From positions 496,001-560,000 of the forward strand of contig NZ_FORC01000003.1 of assembly GCF_900113905.1 (NCBI RefSeq): a DNA stretch of 64,000 nucleotides. Direction: 5' to 3'. Numbering within the stretch: the first letter of the stretch is position 1; each line of letters starts with the position of its first letter. The translations under genes and the position numbers were made by a program. Under the pieces are notes generated by a model that was not told the DNA's origin, searched no databases, and was given only the letters and a program-made list of their open reading frames with translations. This DNA is from Phytopseudomonas argentinensis. GTDB lineage: Bacteria > Pseudomonadota > Gammaproteobacteria > Pseudomonadales > Pseudomonadaceae. Below, one piece after another: positions 8,455 through 16,230 of this stretch.

Positions 8455-8925
8455 GTGAACATTAATGCAACCCTGATTGGCCAGTCCGTTGCCTTCTTCA
8501 TCTTCGTGCTGTTCTGCATGAAGTTCGTGTGGCCTCCGGTCATTGCGGCTTTGCAAGAGCGTCAGAAGAAGATTGCTGAAGGTCTGGATGCTGCCAGTCG
8601 TGCGGCTCGTGACCTGGAGTTGGCCCAAGAGAAAGTGGGTCAGCAACTGCGCGAAGCCAAGACACAGGCTGCTGAAATCATCGAGCAAGCCAAGAAACGC
8701 GCGAACCAGATCGTCGATGAAGCCCGTGATCAGGCTCGCGTCGAGGCGGATCGTGTGAAGGCTCAGGCTCAGGCCGAGATCGAACAGGAAATCAACAGCG
8801 TCAAAGACGCCCTGCGTGCCCAAGTGGGTGCCCTGGCCGTCGGCGGTGCCGAGAAGATCCTGGGCGCATCCATCGACCAAAACGCGCATGCGGAGCTGGT
8901 TTCCAAACTGGCCGCCGAAATTTAA
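8455..8925 (+). CDS. atpF: F0F1 ATP synthase subunit b
   Basis: Peripheral stalk subunit: one N-terminal transmembrane helix (about residues 5-27, LIGQSVAFFIFVLFCMKFVWPPV) followed by a long charged, heptad-like coiled coil that reaches F1 and binds subunit delta. Its 156 residues match the family length. Translation starts at GTG 8455, with GAGG 7 nt upstream. It is followed by atpH after 14 nt. Confidence 0.96.
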   Translation: MNINATLIGQSVAFFIFVLFCMKFVWPPVIAALQERQKKIAEGLDAASRAARDLELAQEKVGQQLREAKTQAAEIIEQAKKRANQIVDEARDQARVEADRVKAQAQAEIEQEINSVKDALRAQVGALAVGGAEKILGASIDQNAHAELVSKLAAEI

Positions 8926-8939
8926 GCGAGGGCGCGATC

Positions 8940-9476
8940 ATGGCAGAACTGACCACGTTGGCCCGACCTTATGCCAAGGCGGCTTTCGAATACGCCCAGG
9001 CCCACCAGCAGCTGGCCTCTTGGTCAGCCATGCTCGGCCTGGCAGCGGCGGTGTCGCAAGACGCCACCCTGCAAAGCGTGTTCAAGGCCCCGCGTTTGAC
9101 GAGTACAGACAAGGCCACCACCTTCGTCGAGGTGTGTGGTGACAAGTTCGACGCCCAGGTACGCAATTTCATCCACGTTGTCGCAGAGAACGATCGTCTG
9201 GCCCTGTTGCCGGAAATCTTCGCCCTGTTCGAGCTGTACAAGGCCGAGCAGGAGAAGTCGATCGACGTGGACGTTACCAGTGCCTTCGCATTGAGCGATG
9301 AACAGCAAGACAAACTCGCCAAGGTTCTCAGTGCACGGCTCGGCCGGGAAGTGCGCCTGCACGCTGCGGAGGACTCCACCTTGATTGGTGGCGTCGTGAT
9401 CCGCGCCGGCGACCTGGTTATCGATGGCTCAGTTCGCGGCAAAATCGCGAAGCTGGCCGAAGCATTGAAATCTTGA
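8940..9476 (+). CDS. atpH: F0F1 ATP synthase subunit delta
   Basis: Connects the top of the alpha3-beta3 hexamer to the b2 stalk. The 178-residue product has the N-terminal six-helix domain (ARPYAKAAFEYAQAH near residues 7-21) and the conserved C-terminal GGVVIRAGDLVIDGSVRGKIAKLAEAL signature. The ATG is preceded by GCGAGGG. It is transcribed with its neighbours, and atpA begins 21 nt after its stop. Confidence 0.96.
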   Translation: MAELTTLARPYAKAAFEYAQAHQQLASWSAMLGLAAAVSQDATLQSVFKAPRLTSTDKATTFVEVCGDKFDAQVRNFIHVVAENDRLALLPEIFALFELYKAEQEKSIDVDVTSAFALSDEQQDKLAKVLSARLGREVRLHAAEDSTLIGGVVIRAGDLVIDGSVRGKIAKLAEALKS

Positions 9477-9497
9477 GTTTGAAGGGGCAGCAGAGCT

Positions 9498-11042
9498 ATG
9501 CAGCAACTCAATCCTTCCGAAATTAGTGAAATCATCAAGGGACGTATCGAGAAACTCGACGTCTCTTCCCAAGCCCGTAACGAAGGCACCATCGTCAGCG
9601 TATCCGACGGTATCGTGCGTATTCACGGTCTCGCCGACGTCATGTACGGCGAAATGATCGAGTTCCCGGGCAGCGTCTACGGTATGGCACTGAACCTGGA
9701 GCAGGACTCCGTCGGTGCCGTTGTCCTGGGTGCGTACACCACCCTGGCCGAAGGCATGAGCGCCAAGTGCACCGGTCGCATCCTGGAAGTTCCGGTTGGT
9801 CCGGAACTGCTGGGCCGCGTCGTCGACGCACTGGGCAACCCGATCGATGGCAAGGGCCCGATCAACACCGCCGCTACCGACGCTGTCGAGAAAGTGGCTC
9901 CAGGTGTGATCTGGCGTAAGTCGGTCGACCAGCCGGTACAGACTGGCTACAAGTCGGTCGATGCCATGATCCCGGTAGGCCGTGGCCAGCGCGAGCTGAT
10001 CATCGGTGACCGTCAGATCGGCAAGACCGCCCTGGCCGTCGACGCCATCATCAACCAGAAGAACAGCGGCATCTTCTGCGTCTACGTAGCAGTTGGTCAG
10101 AAGCAATCGACCATCGCCAACGTGGTGCGCAAACTGGAAGAGTCCGGTGCTCTGGCCAACACCATCGTGGTAGCGGCTTCGGCTTCCGAATCCGCTGCGC
10201 TGCAGTTCCTGGCTCCTTACGCCGGCTGCACCATGGGCGAATACTTCCGCGACCGCGGTGAAGATGCGCTGATCGTATACGATGACCTGTCCAAGCAGGC
10301 CGTTGCCTACCGTCAGATCTCCCTGCTGCTGCGCCGTCCGCCAGGCCGTGAAGCCTACCCGGGCGACGTGTTCTATCTCCACAGCCGTCTGCTGGAGCGT
10401 GCATCGCGCGTTTCCGAGGAATACGTCGAGAAGTTCACCAATGGCGCCGTGACTGGCAAGACCGGTTCCCTGACCGCTCTGCCGATCATCGAAACCCAGG
10501 CTGGCGACGTTTCCGCGTTCGTTCCGACCAACGTGATTTCCATCACCGACGGTCAGATCTTCCTGGAATCGGCCATGTTCAACTCGGGTATCCGTCCGGC
10601 CGTCAACGCCGGTATCTCGGTATCCCGTGTGGGTGGTGCTGCGCAGACCAAGATCATCAAGAAGCTCTCCGGTGGTATCCGTACCGCTCTGGCTCAGTAC
10701 CGTGAACTGGCGGCATTCGCCCAGTTCGCTTCTGACCTGGACGAAGCCACCCGCAAGCAGCTCGAGCATGGTCAGCGCGTTACCGAGCTGATGAAGCAGA
10801 AGCAATACGCTCCGATGTCCATCGCGGACATGGCGCTGTCGCTGTATGCCGCCGAGCGTGGTTTCCTGACCGACATCGAAGTCGCCAAGATCATCAGCTT
10901 CGAGCAGGCTCTGATCGCCTTCTTCAACCGTGATCACGCCGATCTGATGGCGAAGATCAACGAGAAGGGTGACTTCAATGACGACATCGATGGCCAGCTC
11001 AAAGCCGGTATCGAGAAGTTCAAAGCCACCCAAACCTGGTAA
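9498..11042 (+). CDS. atpA: F0F1 ATP synthase subunit alpha
   Basis: Non-catalytic nucleotide-binding subunit of F1. The 514-residue product has the N-terminal beta-barrel, a P-loop GDRQIGKTA at about 170-178, the AYRQISLLLRRPPGREAYPGD region carrying the arginine-finger area, and the conserved motif AVNAGISVSRVGGAAQ. Length and motif order are fully standard. A GNRA-capped hairpin follows in the gap to atpG. Confidence 0.98.
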   Translation: MQQLNPSEISEIIKGRIEKLDVSSQARNEGTIVSVSDGIVRIHGLADVMYGEMIEFPGSVYGMALNLEQDSVGAVVLGAYTTLAEGMSAKCTGRILEVPVGPELLGRVVDALGNPIDGKGPINTAATDAVEKVAPGVIWRKSVDQPVQTGYKSVDAMIPVGRGQRELIIGDRQIGKTALAVDAIINQKNSGIFCVYVAVGQKQSTIANVVRKLEESGALANTIVVAASASESAALQFLAPYAGCTMGEYFRDRGEDALIVYDDLSKQAVAYRQISLLLRRPPGREAYPGDVFYLHSRLLERASRVSEEYVEKFTNGAVTGKTGSLTALPIIETQAGDVSAFVPTNVISITDGQIFLESAMFNSGIRPAVNAGISVSRVGGAAQTKIIKKLSGGIRTALAQYRELAAFAQFASDLDEATRKQLEHGQRVTELMKQKQYAPMSIADMALSLYAAERGFLTDIEVAKIISFEQALIAFFNRDHADLMAKINEKGDFNDDIDGQLKAGIEKFKATQTW

Positions 11043-11048
11043 GCCGCA

Positions 11049-11070
11049 GCGGGCGTCGCGAGACGCCCGC
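11049..11070 (+). other. Intercistronic hairpin atpA-atpG with GCGA tetraloop
   Basis: GCGGGCGTC (11049-11057) and GACGCCCGC (11062-11070) form a perfect 9-bp stem closed by GCGA, a GNRA tetraloop. It begins six bases after the atpA stop. No T-run follows, so it is read as an RNA stability or processing element. Confidence 0.55.
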
Positions 11071-11092
11071 CTGCTAACCCGATAGGTGTGAA

Positions 11093-11953
11093 ATGGCAGG
11101 CGCAAAAGAGATTCGCAGCAAGATTGCGAGCATCAAAAGCACGCAGAAGATCACCAGCGCCATGGAAAAGGTGGCGGTCAGCAAGATGCGCAAGGCACAA
11201 CAGCGCATGGCAGCTAGCCGTCCCTACGCGGAGCGTATCCGCCAGGTAATTGGTCATCTGGCCAACGCCAACCCCGAGTACCGTCACCCCTTCATGATCG
11301 AACGCGAAGTCAAGCGCGTCGGTTACGTGGTGGTGAGTTCGGACCGTGGTCTGTGCGGTGGCTTGAATACCAACCTGTTCAAGGCCCTGGTCAAGGACAT
11401 GTCGGCAAACCGCGAGCGCGGCGTGGAGATCGATCTCTGCGTAGTTGGCAGCAAGGGTGCGGCATTCTTCCGCAACTTTGGTGGCAACGTCGTTGCTGCG
11501 ATCAGCCACCTCGGCGAAGAGCCGTCGATCAACGATCTGATCGGCAGCGTCAAGGTGATGCTCGATGCTTACCTGGAAGGGCGCATCGACCGTTTGTCCG
11601 TGGTTTCCAACAAGTTCATCAATACCATGACCCAGAAGCCGACCGTGGAGCAGTTGATTCCACTGGTGGCCGATCCGGATCAGGAACTGAAGCACCACTG
11701 GGACTACCTGTACGAACCCGACGCCAAGCAGCTGCTTGACGGGCTGATGGTGCGCTACGTGGAGTCGCAGGTGTACCAGGCAGTGGTCGAGAACAATGCA
11801 GCCGAACAGGCCGCACGGATGATCGCGATGAAGAACGCCACCGATAACGCGGGCGACCTCATCAAAGACCTGCAGTTGATCTACAACAAGGCACGTCAGG
11901 CAGCGATCACCCAGGAAATTTCGGAAATCGTCGGCGGCGCTGCCGCGGTTTAA
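11093..11953 (+). CDS. atpG: F0F1 ATP synthase subunit gamma
   Basis: Central rotor shaft that couples c-ring rotation to catalysis. The 286-residue product begins AGAKEIRSKIASIKSTQKIT and ends with the conserved long C-terminal helix (RMIAMKNATDNAGDLIKDLQLIYNKARQAAITQEISEIVGGAAA); the central SDRGLCGGLNTNLFK motif is at about 82-96. The start ATG has AGGTGTG just upstream. The gene lies in the canonical position between atpA and atpD. Confidence 0.97.
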   Translation: MAGAKEIRSKIASIKSTQKITSAMEKVAVSKMRKAQQRMAASRPYAERIRQVIGHLANANPEYRHPFMIEREVKRVGYVVVSSDRGLCGGLNTNLFKALVKDMSANRERGVEIDLCVVGSKGAAFFRNFGGNVVAAISHLGEEPSINDLIGSVKVMLDAYLEGRIDRLSVVSNKFINTMTQKPTVEQLIPLVADPDQELKHHWDYLYEPDAKQLLDGLMVRYVESQVYQAVVENNAAEQAARMIAMKNATDNAGDLIKDLQLIYNKARQAAITQEISEIVGGAAAV

Positions 11954-11980
11954 CGGTTCAAATATTCAGAGGAACCAAAG

Positions 11981-13357
11981 ATGAGTAGCGGACGTATCGT
12001 TCAAATCATCGGCGCCGTCATCGACGTGGAATTCCCGCGTGACAAGGTGCCGAGTGTTTATGAAGCGCTGAAAGTAGTCGGCGCCGAAACCACTCTGGAA
12101 GTTCAGCAGCAGCTGGGCGACGGCGTGGTGCGTACCATTGCGATGGGTTCGACCGAAGGCCTCAAGCGTGGCCTGAACGTCGACAGCACTGGCGCTGGCA
12201 TCCAGGTACCGGTCGGGGTCAAGACCCTGGGCCGTATCATGGACGTGCTGGGCAACCCGATCGACGAAGCCGGTCCGATCGGCGAAGAAGAGCGCTGGGG
12301 CATTCACCGTGCCGCGCCGACCTACGCCGAGCAATCGGGCTCCAACGAGCTGCTGGAAACCGGCATCAAGGTCATCGACCTGGTCTGCCCGTTCGCCAAG
12401 GGCGGTAAAGTCGGTCTGTTCGGTGGTGCCGGTGTCGGCAAGACCGTAAACATGATGGAACTGATCCGTAACATCGCCATCGAGCACAGCGGTTATTCCG
12501 TGTTCGCCGGTGTGGGTGAGCGTACTCGTGAGGGTAACGACTTCTACCACGAGATGAAGGACTCCAACGTTCTCGACAAGGTAGCCCTGGTCTACGGTCA
12601 GATGAACGAGCCACCAGGCAACCGTCTGCGCGTCGCCCTGACCGGCCTGACCATGGCCGAGAAGTTCCGTGACGAAGGCCGTGACGTGCTGTTCTTCGTC
12701 GACAACATCTACCGCTACACCCTGGCCGGTACCGAAGTATCCGCACTGCTCGGCCGTATGCCGTCGGCAGTAGGTTACCAGCCGACCCTGGCTGAAGAGA
12801 TGGGTGTTCTGCAAGAGCGCATCACTTCCACCAAGACCGGTTCGATCACCTCGATCCAGGCCGTATACGTACCTGCGGACGACCTCACCGACCCGAGCCC
12901 GGCGACCACCTTCGCCCACTTGGACGCCACCGTCGTACTGTCCCGTGACATCGCCTCCCTGGGTATCTACCCGGCGGTCGACCCACTGGACTCGACTTCG
13001 CGCCAGCTGGACCCGAACGTGATTGGCCAGGAGCACTACGACACCGCTCGCGGCGTTCAGTACGTGCTGCAGCGCTACAAAGAGCTGAAGGACATCATCG
13101 CGATCCTCGGCATGGACGAACTGTCGGAAGAAGACAAGCAGCTGGTATCCCGTGCTCGTAAGATCCAGCGCTTCCTGTCCCAGCCGTTCTTCGTTGCTGA
13201 AGTGTTCACCGGCTCGCCAGGCAAGTACGTTTCCCTGAAGGACACCATCGCTGGTTTCAGCGGCATCCTCAAAGGTGAGTACGATCACCTGCCGGAGCAG
13301 GCGTTCTACATGGTCGGTGGCATCGAAGAAGCCATCGAGAAAGCGAAGAAACTGTAA
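11981..13357 (+). CDS. atpD: F0F1 ATP synthase subunit beta (catalytic)
   Basis: Catalytic subunit of F1. The 458-residue product carries the P-loop GGAGVGKTV at about 148-156, the GERTREGNDFYHEM segment with the catalytic glutamate near 180, LTMAEKFRDEGRDVLFFVDN containing Walker B near 220-245, and the invariant ALLGRMPSAVGYQPTLAEEMG sequence. AGAGGAA precedes the ATG. A second GNRA-capped hairpin follows the stop codon. Confidence 0.98.
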   Translation: MSSGRIVQIIGAVIDVEFPRDKVPSVYEALKVVGAETTLEVQQQLGDGVVRTIAMGSTEGLKRGLNVDSTGAGIQVPVGVKTLGRIMDVLGNPIDEAGPIGEEERWGIHRAAPTYAEQSGSNELLETGIKVIDLVCPFAKGGKVGLFGGAGVGKTVNMMELIRNIAIEHSGYSVFAGVGERTREGNDFYHEMKDSNVLDKVALVYGQMNEPPGNRLRVALTGLTMAEKFRDEGRDVLFFVDNIYRYTLAGTEVSALLGRMPSAVGYQPTLAEEMGVLQERITSTKTGSITSIQAVYVPADDLTDPSPATTFAHLDATVVLSRDIASLGIYPAVDPLDSTSRQLDPNVIGQEHYDTARGVQYVLQRYKELKDIIAILGMDELSEEDKQLVSRARKIQRFLSQPFFVAEVFTGSPGKYVSLKDTIAGFSGILKGEYDHLPEQAFYMVGGIEEAIEKAKKL

Positions 13358-13365
13358 TCACCCGT

Positions 13366-13383
13366 GCGCCCGGCAACGGGCGC
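13366..13383 (+). other. Intercistronic hairpin atpD-atpC with GCAA tetraloop
   Basis: GCGCCCG (13366-13372) and CGGGCGC (13377-13383) pair perfectly around GCAA, a GNRA loop. It occupies most of the short gap between atpD and atpC and ends 16 nt before the atpC start, so it could affect atpC translation as well as RNA stability. Confidence 0.5.
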
Positions 13384-13399
13384 TTACGTGAGGCTAGAT

Positions 13400-13828
13400 A
13401 TGGCTATGACAGTCCATTGCGACATCGTCAGCGCAGAAGGCGAGATCTTCTCCGGTCTGGTCGAAATGGTGATCGCCCACGGTAACCTGGGTGATCTGGG
13501 GATTTCCCCGGGCCACGCACCGTTGATCACCGACCTCAAGCCGGGCCCGATTCGTCTGGTCAAGCAGGGTGGCGATATTGAGGTGTTCTACATCTCCGGT
13601 GGCTTCCTGGAAGTGCAGCCAAGCATGGTCAAGGTTCTCGCCGACACCGTGCAGCGCGCTGCCGACCTGGATGAAGCCTCCGCTCAGGAAGCCGTCAAGG
13701 CTGCCGAGAAAGCGCTGAGCGAGCAGGGAGCCGAGTTCGACTACGGTTCCGCCGCTGCTCGTCTGGCCGAGGCCGCAGCCCAGCTGCGCACCGTCCAGCA
13801 AATGCGCAAGAAGTTCGGCGGTAGCTGA
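13400..13828 (+). CDS. atpC: F0F1 ATP synthase subunit epsilon
   Basis: Small rotor subunit that binds gamma and can inhibit ATP hydrolysis. The 142-residue product has the N-terminal beta-sandwich (TVHCDIVSAEGEIFSGLVEMV, GDLGISPGHAPLITDLKPGPI) and a C-terminal helical hairpin rich in Ala and Glu. ATG 13400 gives the usual length; an in-frame upstream start at 13364 would place the GNRA hairpin inside the coding region and has no better ribosome-binding site, whereas GTGAGG lies about 7 nt before 13400. It is the last gene of the atp operon. Confidence 0.96.
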   Translation: MAMTVHCDIVSAEGEIFSGLVEMVIAHGNLGDLGISPGHAPLITDLKPGPIRLVKQGGDIEVFYISGGFLEVQPSMVKVLADTVQRAADLDEASAQEAVKAAEKALSEQGAEFDYGSAAARLAEAAAQLRTVQQMRKKFGGS

Positions 13829-13855
13829 TACCGACGCTCTTCATCGTTGCTTGGT

Positions 13856-13887
13856 AAAAGGGTAGCCTTGGCTACCCTTTTGCTTTT
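13856..13887 (+). terminator. Strong intrinsic terminator of the atp operon
   Basis: AAAAGGGTAGCC (13856-13867) and GGCTACCCTTTT (13870-13881) form a perfect 12-bp inverted repeat followed by GCTTTTC. The A-run before and T-run after make it a potential bidirectional Rho-independent terminator. It lies 28 nt after the atpC stop and 59 nt before glmU. Confidence 0.88.
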
Positions 13888-13945
13888 CTGCCGTTTTATT
13901 TTCCTGCCGACCCGTGCGGCGGGGATTGCCAAGGAACCGCCCCCC

Positions 13946-15310
13946 ATGTCCCTCGATATCGTCATTCTCGCCGCCGGCCAGGGCACCCGCATGCGTTCGG
14001 CCCTGCCCAAGGTGCTGCACCCGGTGGCTCACAAGCCCATGCTTGGCCACGTCATCGACACCGCCCGCAGCCTGCAGCCGCAGAGCATCCAGGTGGTGAT
14101 CGGCCATGGCGCCGAGAAGGTGCGCGAGCGCCTGGCGGCCGACGACCTGAATTTCGTCATCCAGGCCGAGCAGCTGGGTACCGGCCATGCCGTCGCCCAG
14201 GCGCAGCCCGCCCTGAACGCCGATACGGTATTGATCCTCTACGGCGACGTGCCGCTGATCGAGCCGGCTACCCTGCAGCGCCTACTGGAGCTGGTCAACG
14301 ACAATCAGCTGGGCCTGCTCACCGTCGAACTGGCCGATCCGACCGGTTACGGCCGTATCGTCCGTGACTCAAAGGGCGCCGTGCAGGCCATCGTCGAGCA
14401 CAAGGATGCCAGCGAGGCGCAGCGGCAGATCCGCGAAGGCAATACCGGCATTCTCGCCGTGCCGGGCAAACGCCTGGGCGACTGGTTGGGGCGCCTGTCC
14501 AACAGCAACGCCCAGGGCGAGTACTACTTGACCGACGTGATCGCCATGGCGGTGGCCGATGGCCTGGTGGTGGCCACCGCCACCGCGGCCGACGAGATGG
14601 AAGTGCTCGGTGCCAACGACCGCATCCAGCTCTCCCAGCTCGAATGCCATTACCAGCAGCGCATGGCGCGCCGCTTGATGGCCCAGGGTGTGACCCTGCG
14701 CGACCCGCACCGCTTCGACGTACGTGGTGAAGTGACCGTGGGCCGCGACGTGACCATCGATATCAACGTGATCCTCGAAGGCCGCGTGGTCATCGAGGAT
14801 GACGTACAGATCGGCCCTAACTGCGTGATCAAGGACAGCACCCTGCGCAAGGGCGCCATCGTCAAAGCCAACAGCCACCTGGAAGGGGCCGAAGTGGGCG
14901 AGGGCGCCGATTGCGGTCCGTTCGCCCGTCTGCGTCCTGGCAGCGTGCTGGGCGCCAAGGCCCATGTGGGTAACTTCGTGGAGCTGAAGAATGCCGTGCT
15001 GGGGGAGGGCGCCAAGGCCGGCCATCTGAGCTACCTGGGCGACGCCGAGATCGGTGCGCGCACCAACATCGGCGCCGGCACCATCACCTGCAATTACGAT
15101 GGCGCCAACAAGCACCGCACCGTCATGGGTGAGGATGTCTTCGTTGGCTCGAACAGTGCGCTGGTTGCGCCGGTCACCCTTGGCGATGGCGTTACCACTG
15201 CCGCAGGTTCCGTGGTCACCTCGGACGTACCGGCCAACAACCTGGCCGTTGCCCGTGGCCGCCAGCGCAATATCGAAGGCTGGCAGCGCCCAACCAAGAA
15301 GCAGAAGTAA
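13946..15310 (+). CDS. glmU: Bifunctional GlmU: N-acetylglucosamine-1-phosphate uridyltransferase / glucosamine-1-phosphate acetyltransferase
   Basis: Makes UDP-GlcNAc, precursor of peptidoglycan and lipopolysaccharide, from glucosamine-1-phosphate, acetyl-CoA and UTP. The 454-residue product has an N-terminal nucleotidyltransferase domain with LAAGQGTRMRSALPKVLHP at about 8-26 and YGDVPL near 103, then a left-handed beta-helix acetyltransferase domain (about 250-454) with hexapeptide repeats, including GPFARLRPGS and NYDGANKHRT. ATG 13946 gives the family length; the longer in-frame start at 13847 would read through the atp terminator. It shares its pathway with glmS downstream. Confidence 0.96.
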   Translation: MSLDIVILAAGQGTRMRSALPKVLHPVAHKPMLGHVIDTARSLQPQSIQVVIGHGAEKVRERLAADDLNFVIQAEQLGTGHAVAQAQPALNADTVLILYGDVPLIEPATLQRLLELVNDNQLGLLTVELADPTGYGRIVRDSKGAVQAIVEHKDASEAQRQIREGNTGILAVPGKRLGDWLGRLSNSNAQGEYYLTDVIAMAVADGLVVATATAADEMEVLGANDRIQLSQLECHYQQRMARRLMAQGVTLRDPHRFDVRGEVTVGRDVTIDINVILEGRVVIEDDVQIGPNCVIKDSTLRKGAIVKANSHLEGAEVGEGADCGPFARLRPGSVLGAKAHVGNFVELKNAVLGEGAKAGHLSYLGDAEIGARTNIGAGTITCNYDGANKHRTVMGEDVFVGSNSALVAPVTLGDGVTTAAGSVVTSDVPANNLAVARGRQRNIEGWQRPTKKQK

Positions 15311-15384
15311 CGCCATTCTGTGGGTAACTCTGTCTTCCGGCTGCAGTATGGAACGGCCAGAGTTATCCACAGCTTCTGAGCTGC

Positions 15385-15439
15385 TTGACAGCAAAGCTTC
15401 GTTAGGTTTTGATTCGCGCCATTATCTTTCGAATCGAAA
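15385..15439 (+). promoter_or_regulatory. glmR(-glmS) promoter overlapping an inverted-repeat operator
   Basis: TTGACA (15385-15390) is followed 17 nt later by a fair -10, TTTGAT (15408-15413). The -10 sits in the left half of an inverted repeat: TTTTGATTCG (15407-15416) and CGAATCGAAA (15430-15439), one mismatch, ending 7 nt before the glmR ATG. Overlap of promoter and dyad just upstream of a DeoR-family gene suggests autoregulation (inference). A consensus DnaA box, TTATCCACA, lies just upstream at 15363-15371. Confidence 0.5.
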
Positions 15440-15446
15440 CTTAAGC

Positions 15447-16220
15447 ATGTCCAAACGCAACACGCCGCAACGTCGTCACACCATTCTTGCCTTGCTCGCC
15501 GAGCAGGGCGAGGTGAGCGTCGACGCCCTGGCCAAGCGTTTCGCCACCTCCGAAGTGACCATTCGCAAGGACCTCGCCGCACTGGAAGCCAACGGCCTGC
15601 TCCTGCGCCGTTATGGCGGCGCGGTGCCGCTGCCCCAGGAAATGATGGTCGAAAGCAGCCAGCCGGTTTCCCGCTACAAGCAGGCCATCGCCCGGGCGGG
15701 GGTGGCGCGCATCCGTGAGCACGCGCGGATCATCATCGACAGCGGCACCACGACCGCGGCGATGATCCCCGAGCTGGGCCACAAGCCCGGGCTGGTGGTG
15801 ATGACCAATTCCCTGAACGTGGCCAATGCCCTGCGCGATATCGAGCATGAACCGGTGCTGCTGATGACCGGCGGCACCTGGGATCCGCATTCCGAATCCT
15901 TCCAGGGCCAGGTCGCCGAGCAGGTGTTGCGCTCCTATGACTTCGACCAGTTGTTCATCGGTGCCGATGGCATCGATCTGCAGCGCGGTACCACCACCTT
16001 CAACGAACTGCTGGGCCTTTCGCGCGTGATGGCCGAGGTGGCCCGTGAAGTGATCGTCATGGTCGAGAGCGACAAGATCGGCCGGCGCATTCCCAATCTC
16101 GAGCTGCCCTGGGGCAGCGTGCACACCCTGATTACCGACGAGCGCCTCGACAGCGAGGCGCGCGAACAACTCTTGGCCCGCGGGATCCAGCTGATCTGCG
16201 CGGCCACCGACGCATCCTGA
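15447..16220 (+). CDS. glmR: DeoR-family transcriptional regulator (GlmR-type)
   Basis: Sugar-phosphate-responsive DNA-binding regulator. The 257-residue product has an N-terminal winged HTH of DeoR type (RRHTILALLAEQGEVSVDALAKRFATSEVTIRKDLAALE, about 9-47) and a C-terminal DeoR sensor domain with the DSGTTTAAM motif near 98 and ADGID near 172. In P. aeruginosa the orthologue in the same place, between glmU and glmS, is known as GlmR and affects glmS-linked amino-sugar metabolism. glmS starts 10 nt downstream, so the two are probably co-transcribed. The start ATG 15447 matches the family N-terminus; longer in-frame readings overlap glmU. Confidence 0.9.
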   Translation: MSKRNTPQRRHTILALLAEQGEVSVDALAKRFATSEVTIRKDLAALEANGLLLRRYGGAVPLPQEMMVESSQPVSRYKQAIARAGVARIREHARIIIDSGTTTAAMIPELGHKPGLVVMTNSLNVANALRDIEHEPVLLMTGGTWDPHSESFQGQVAEQVLRSYDFDQLFIGADGIDLQRGTTTFNELLGLSRVMAEVAREVIVMVESDKIGRRIPNLELPWGSVHTLITDERLDSEAREQLLARGIQLICAATDAS

Positions 16221-16230
16221 GGAGAACCTT

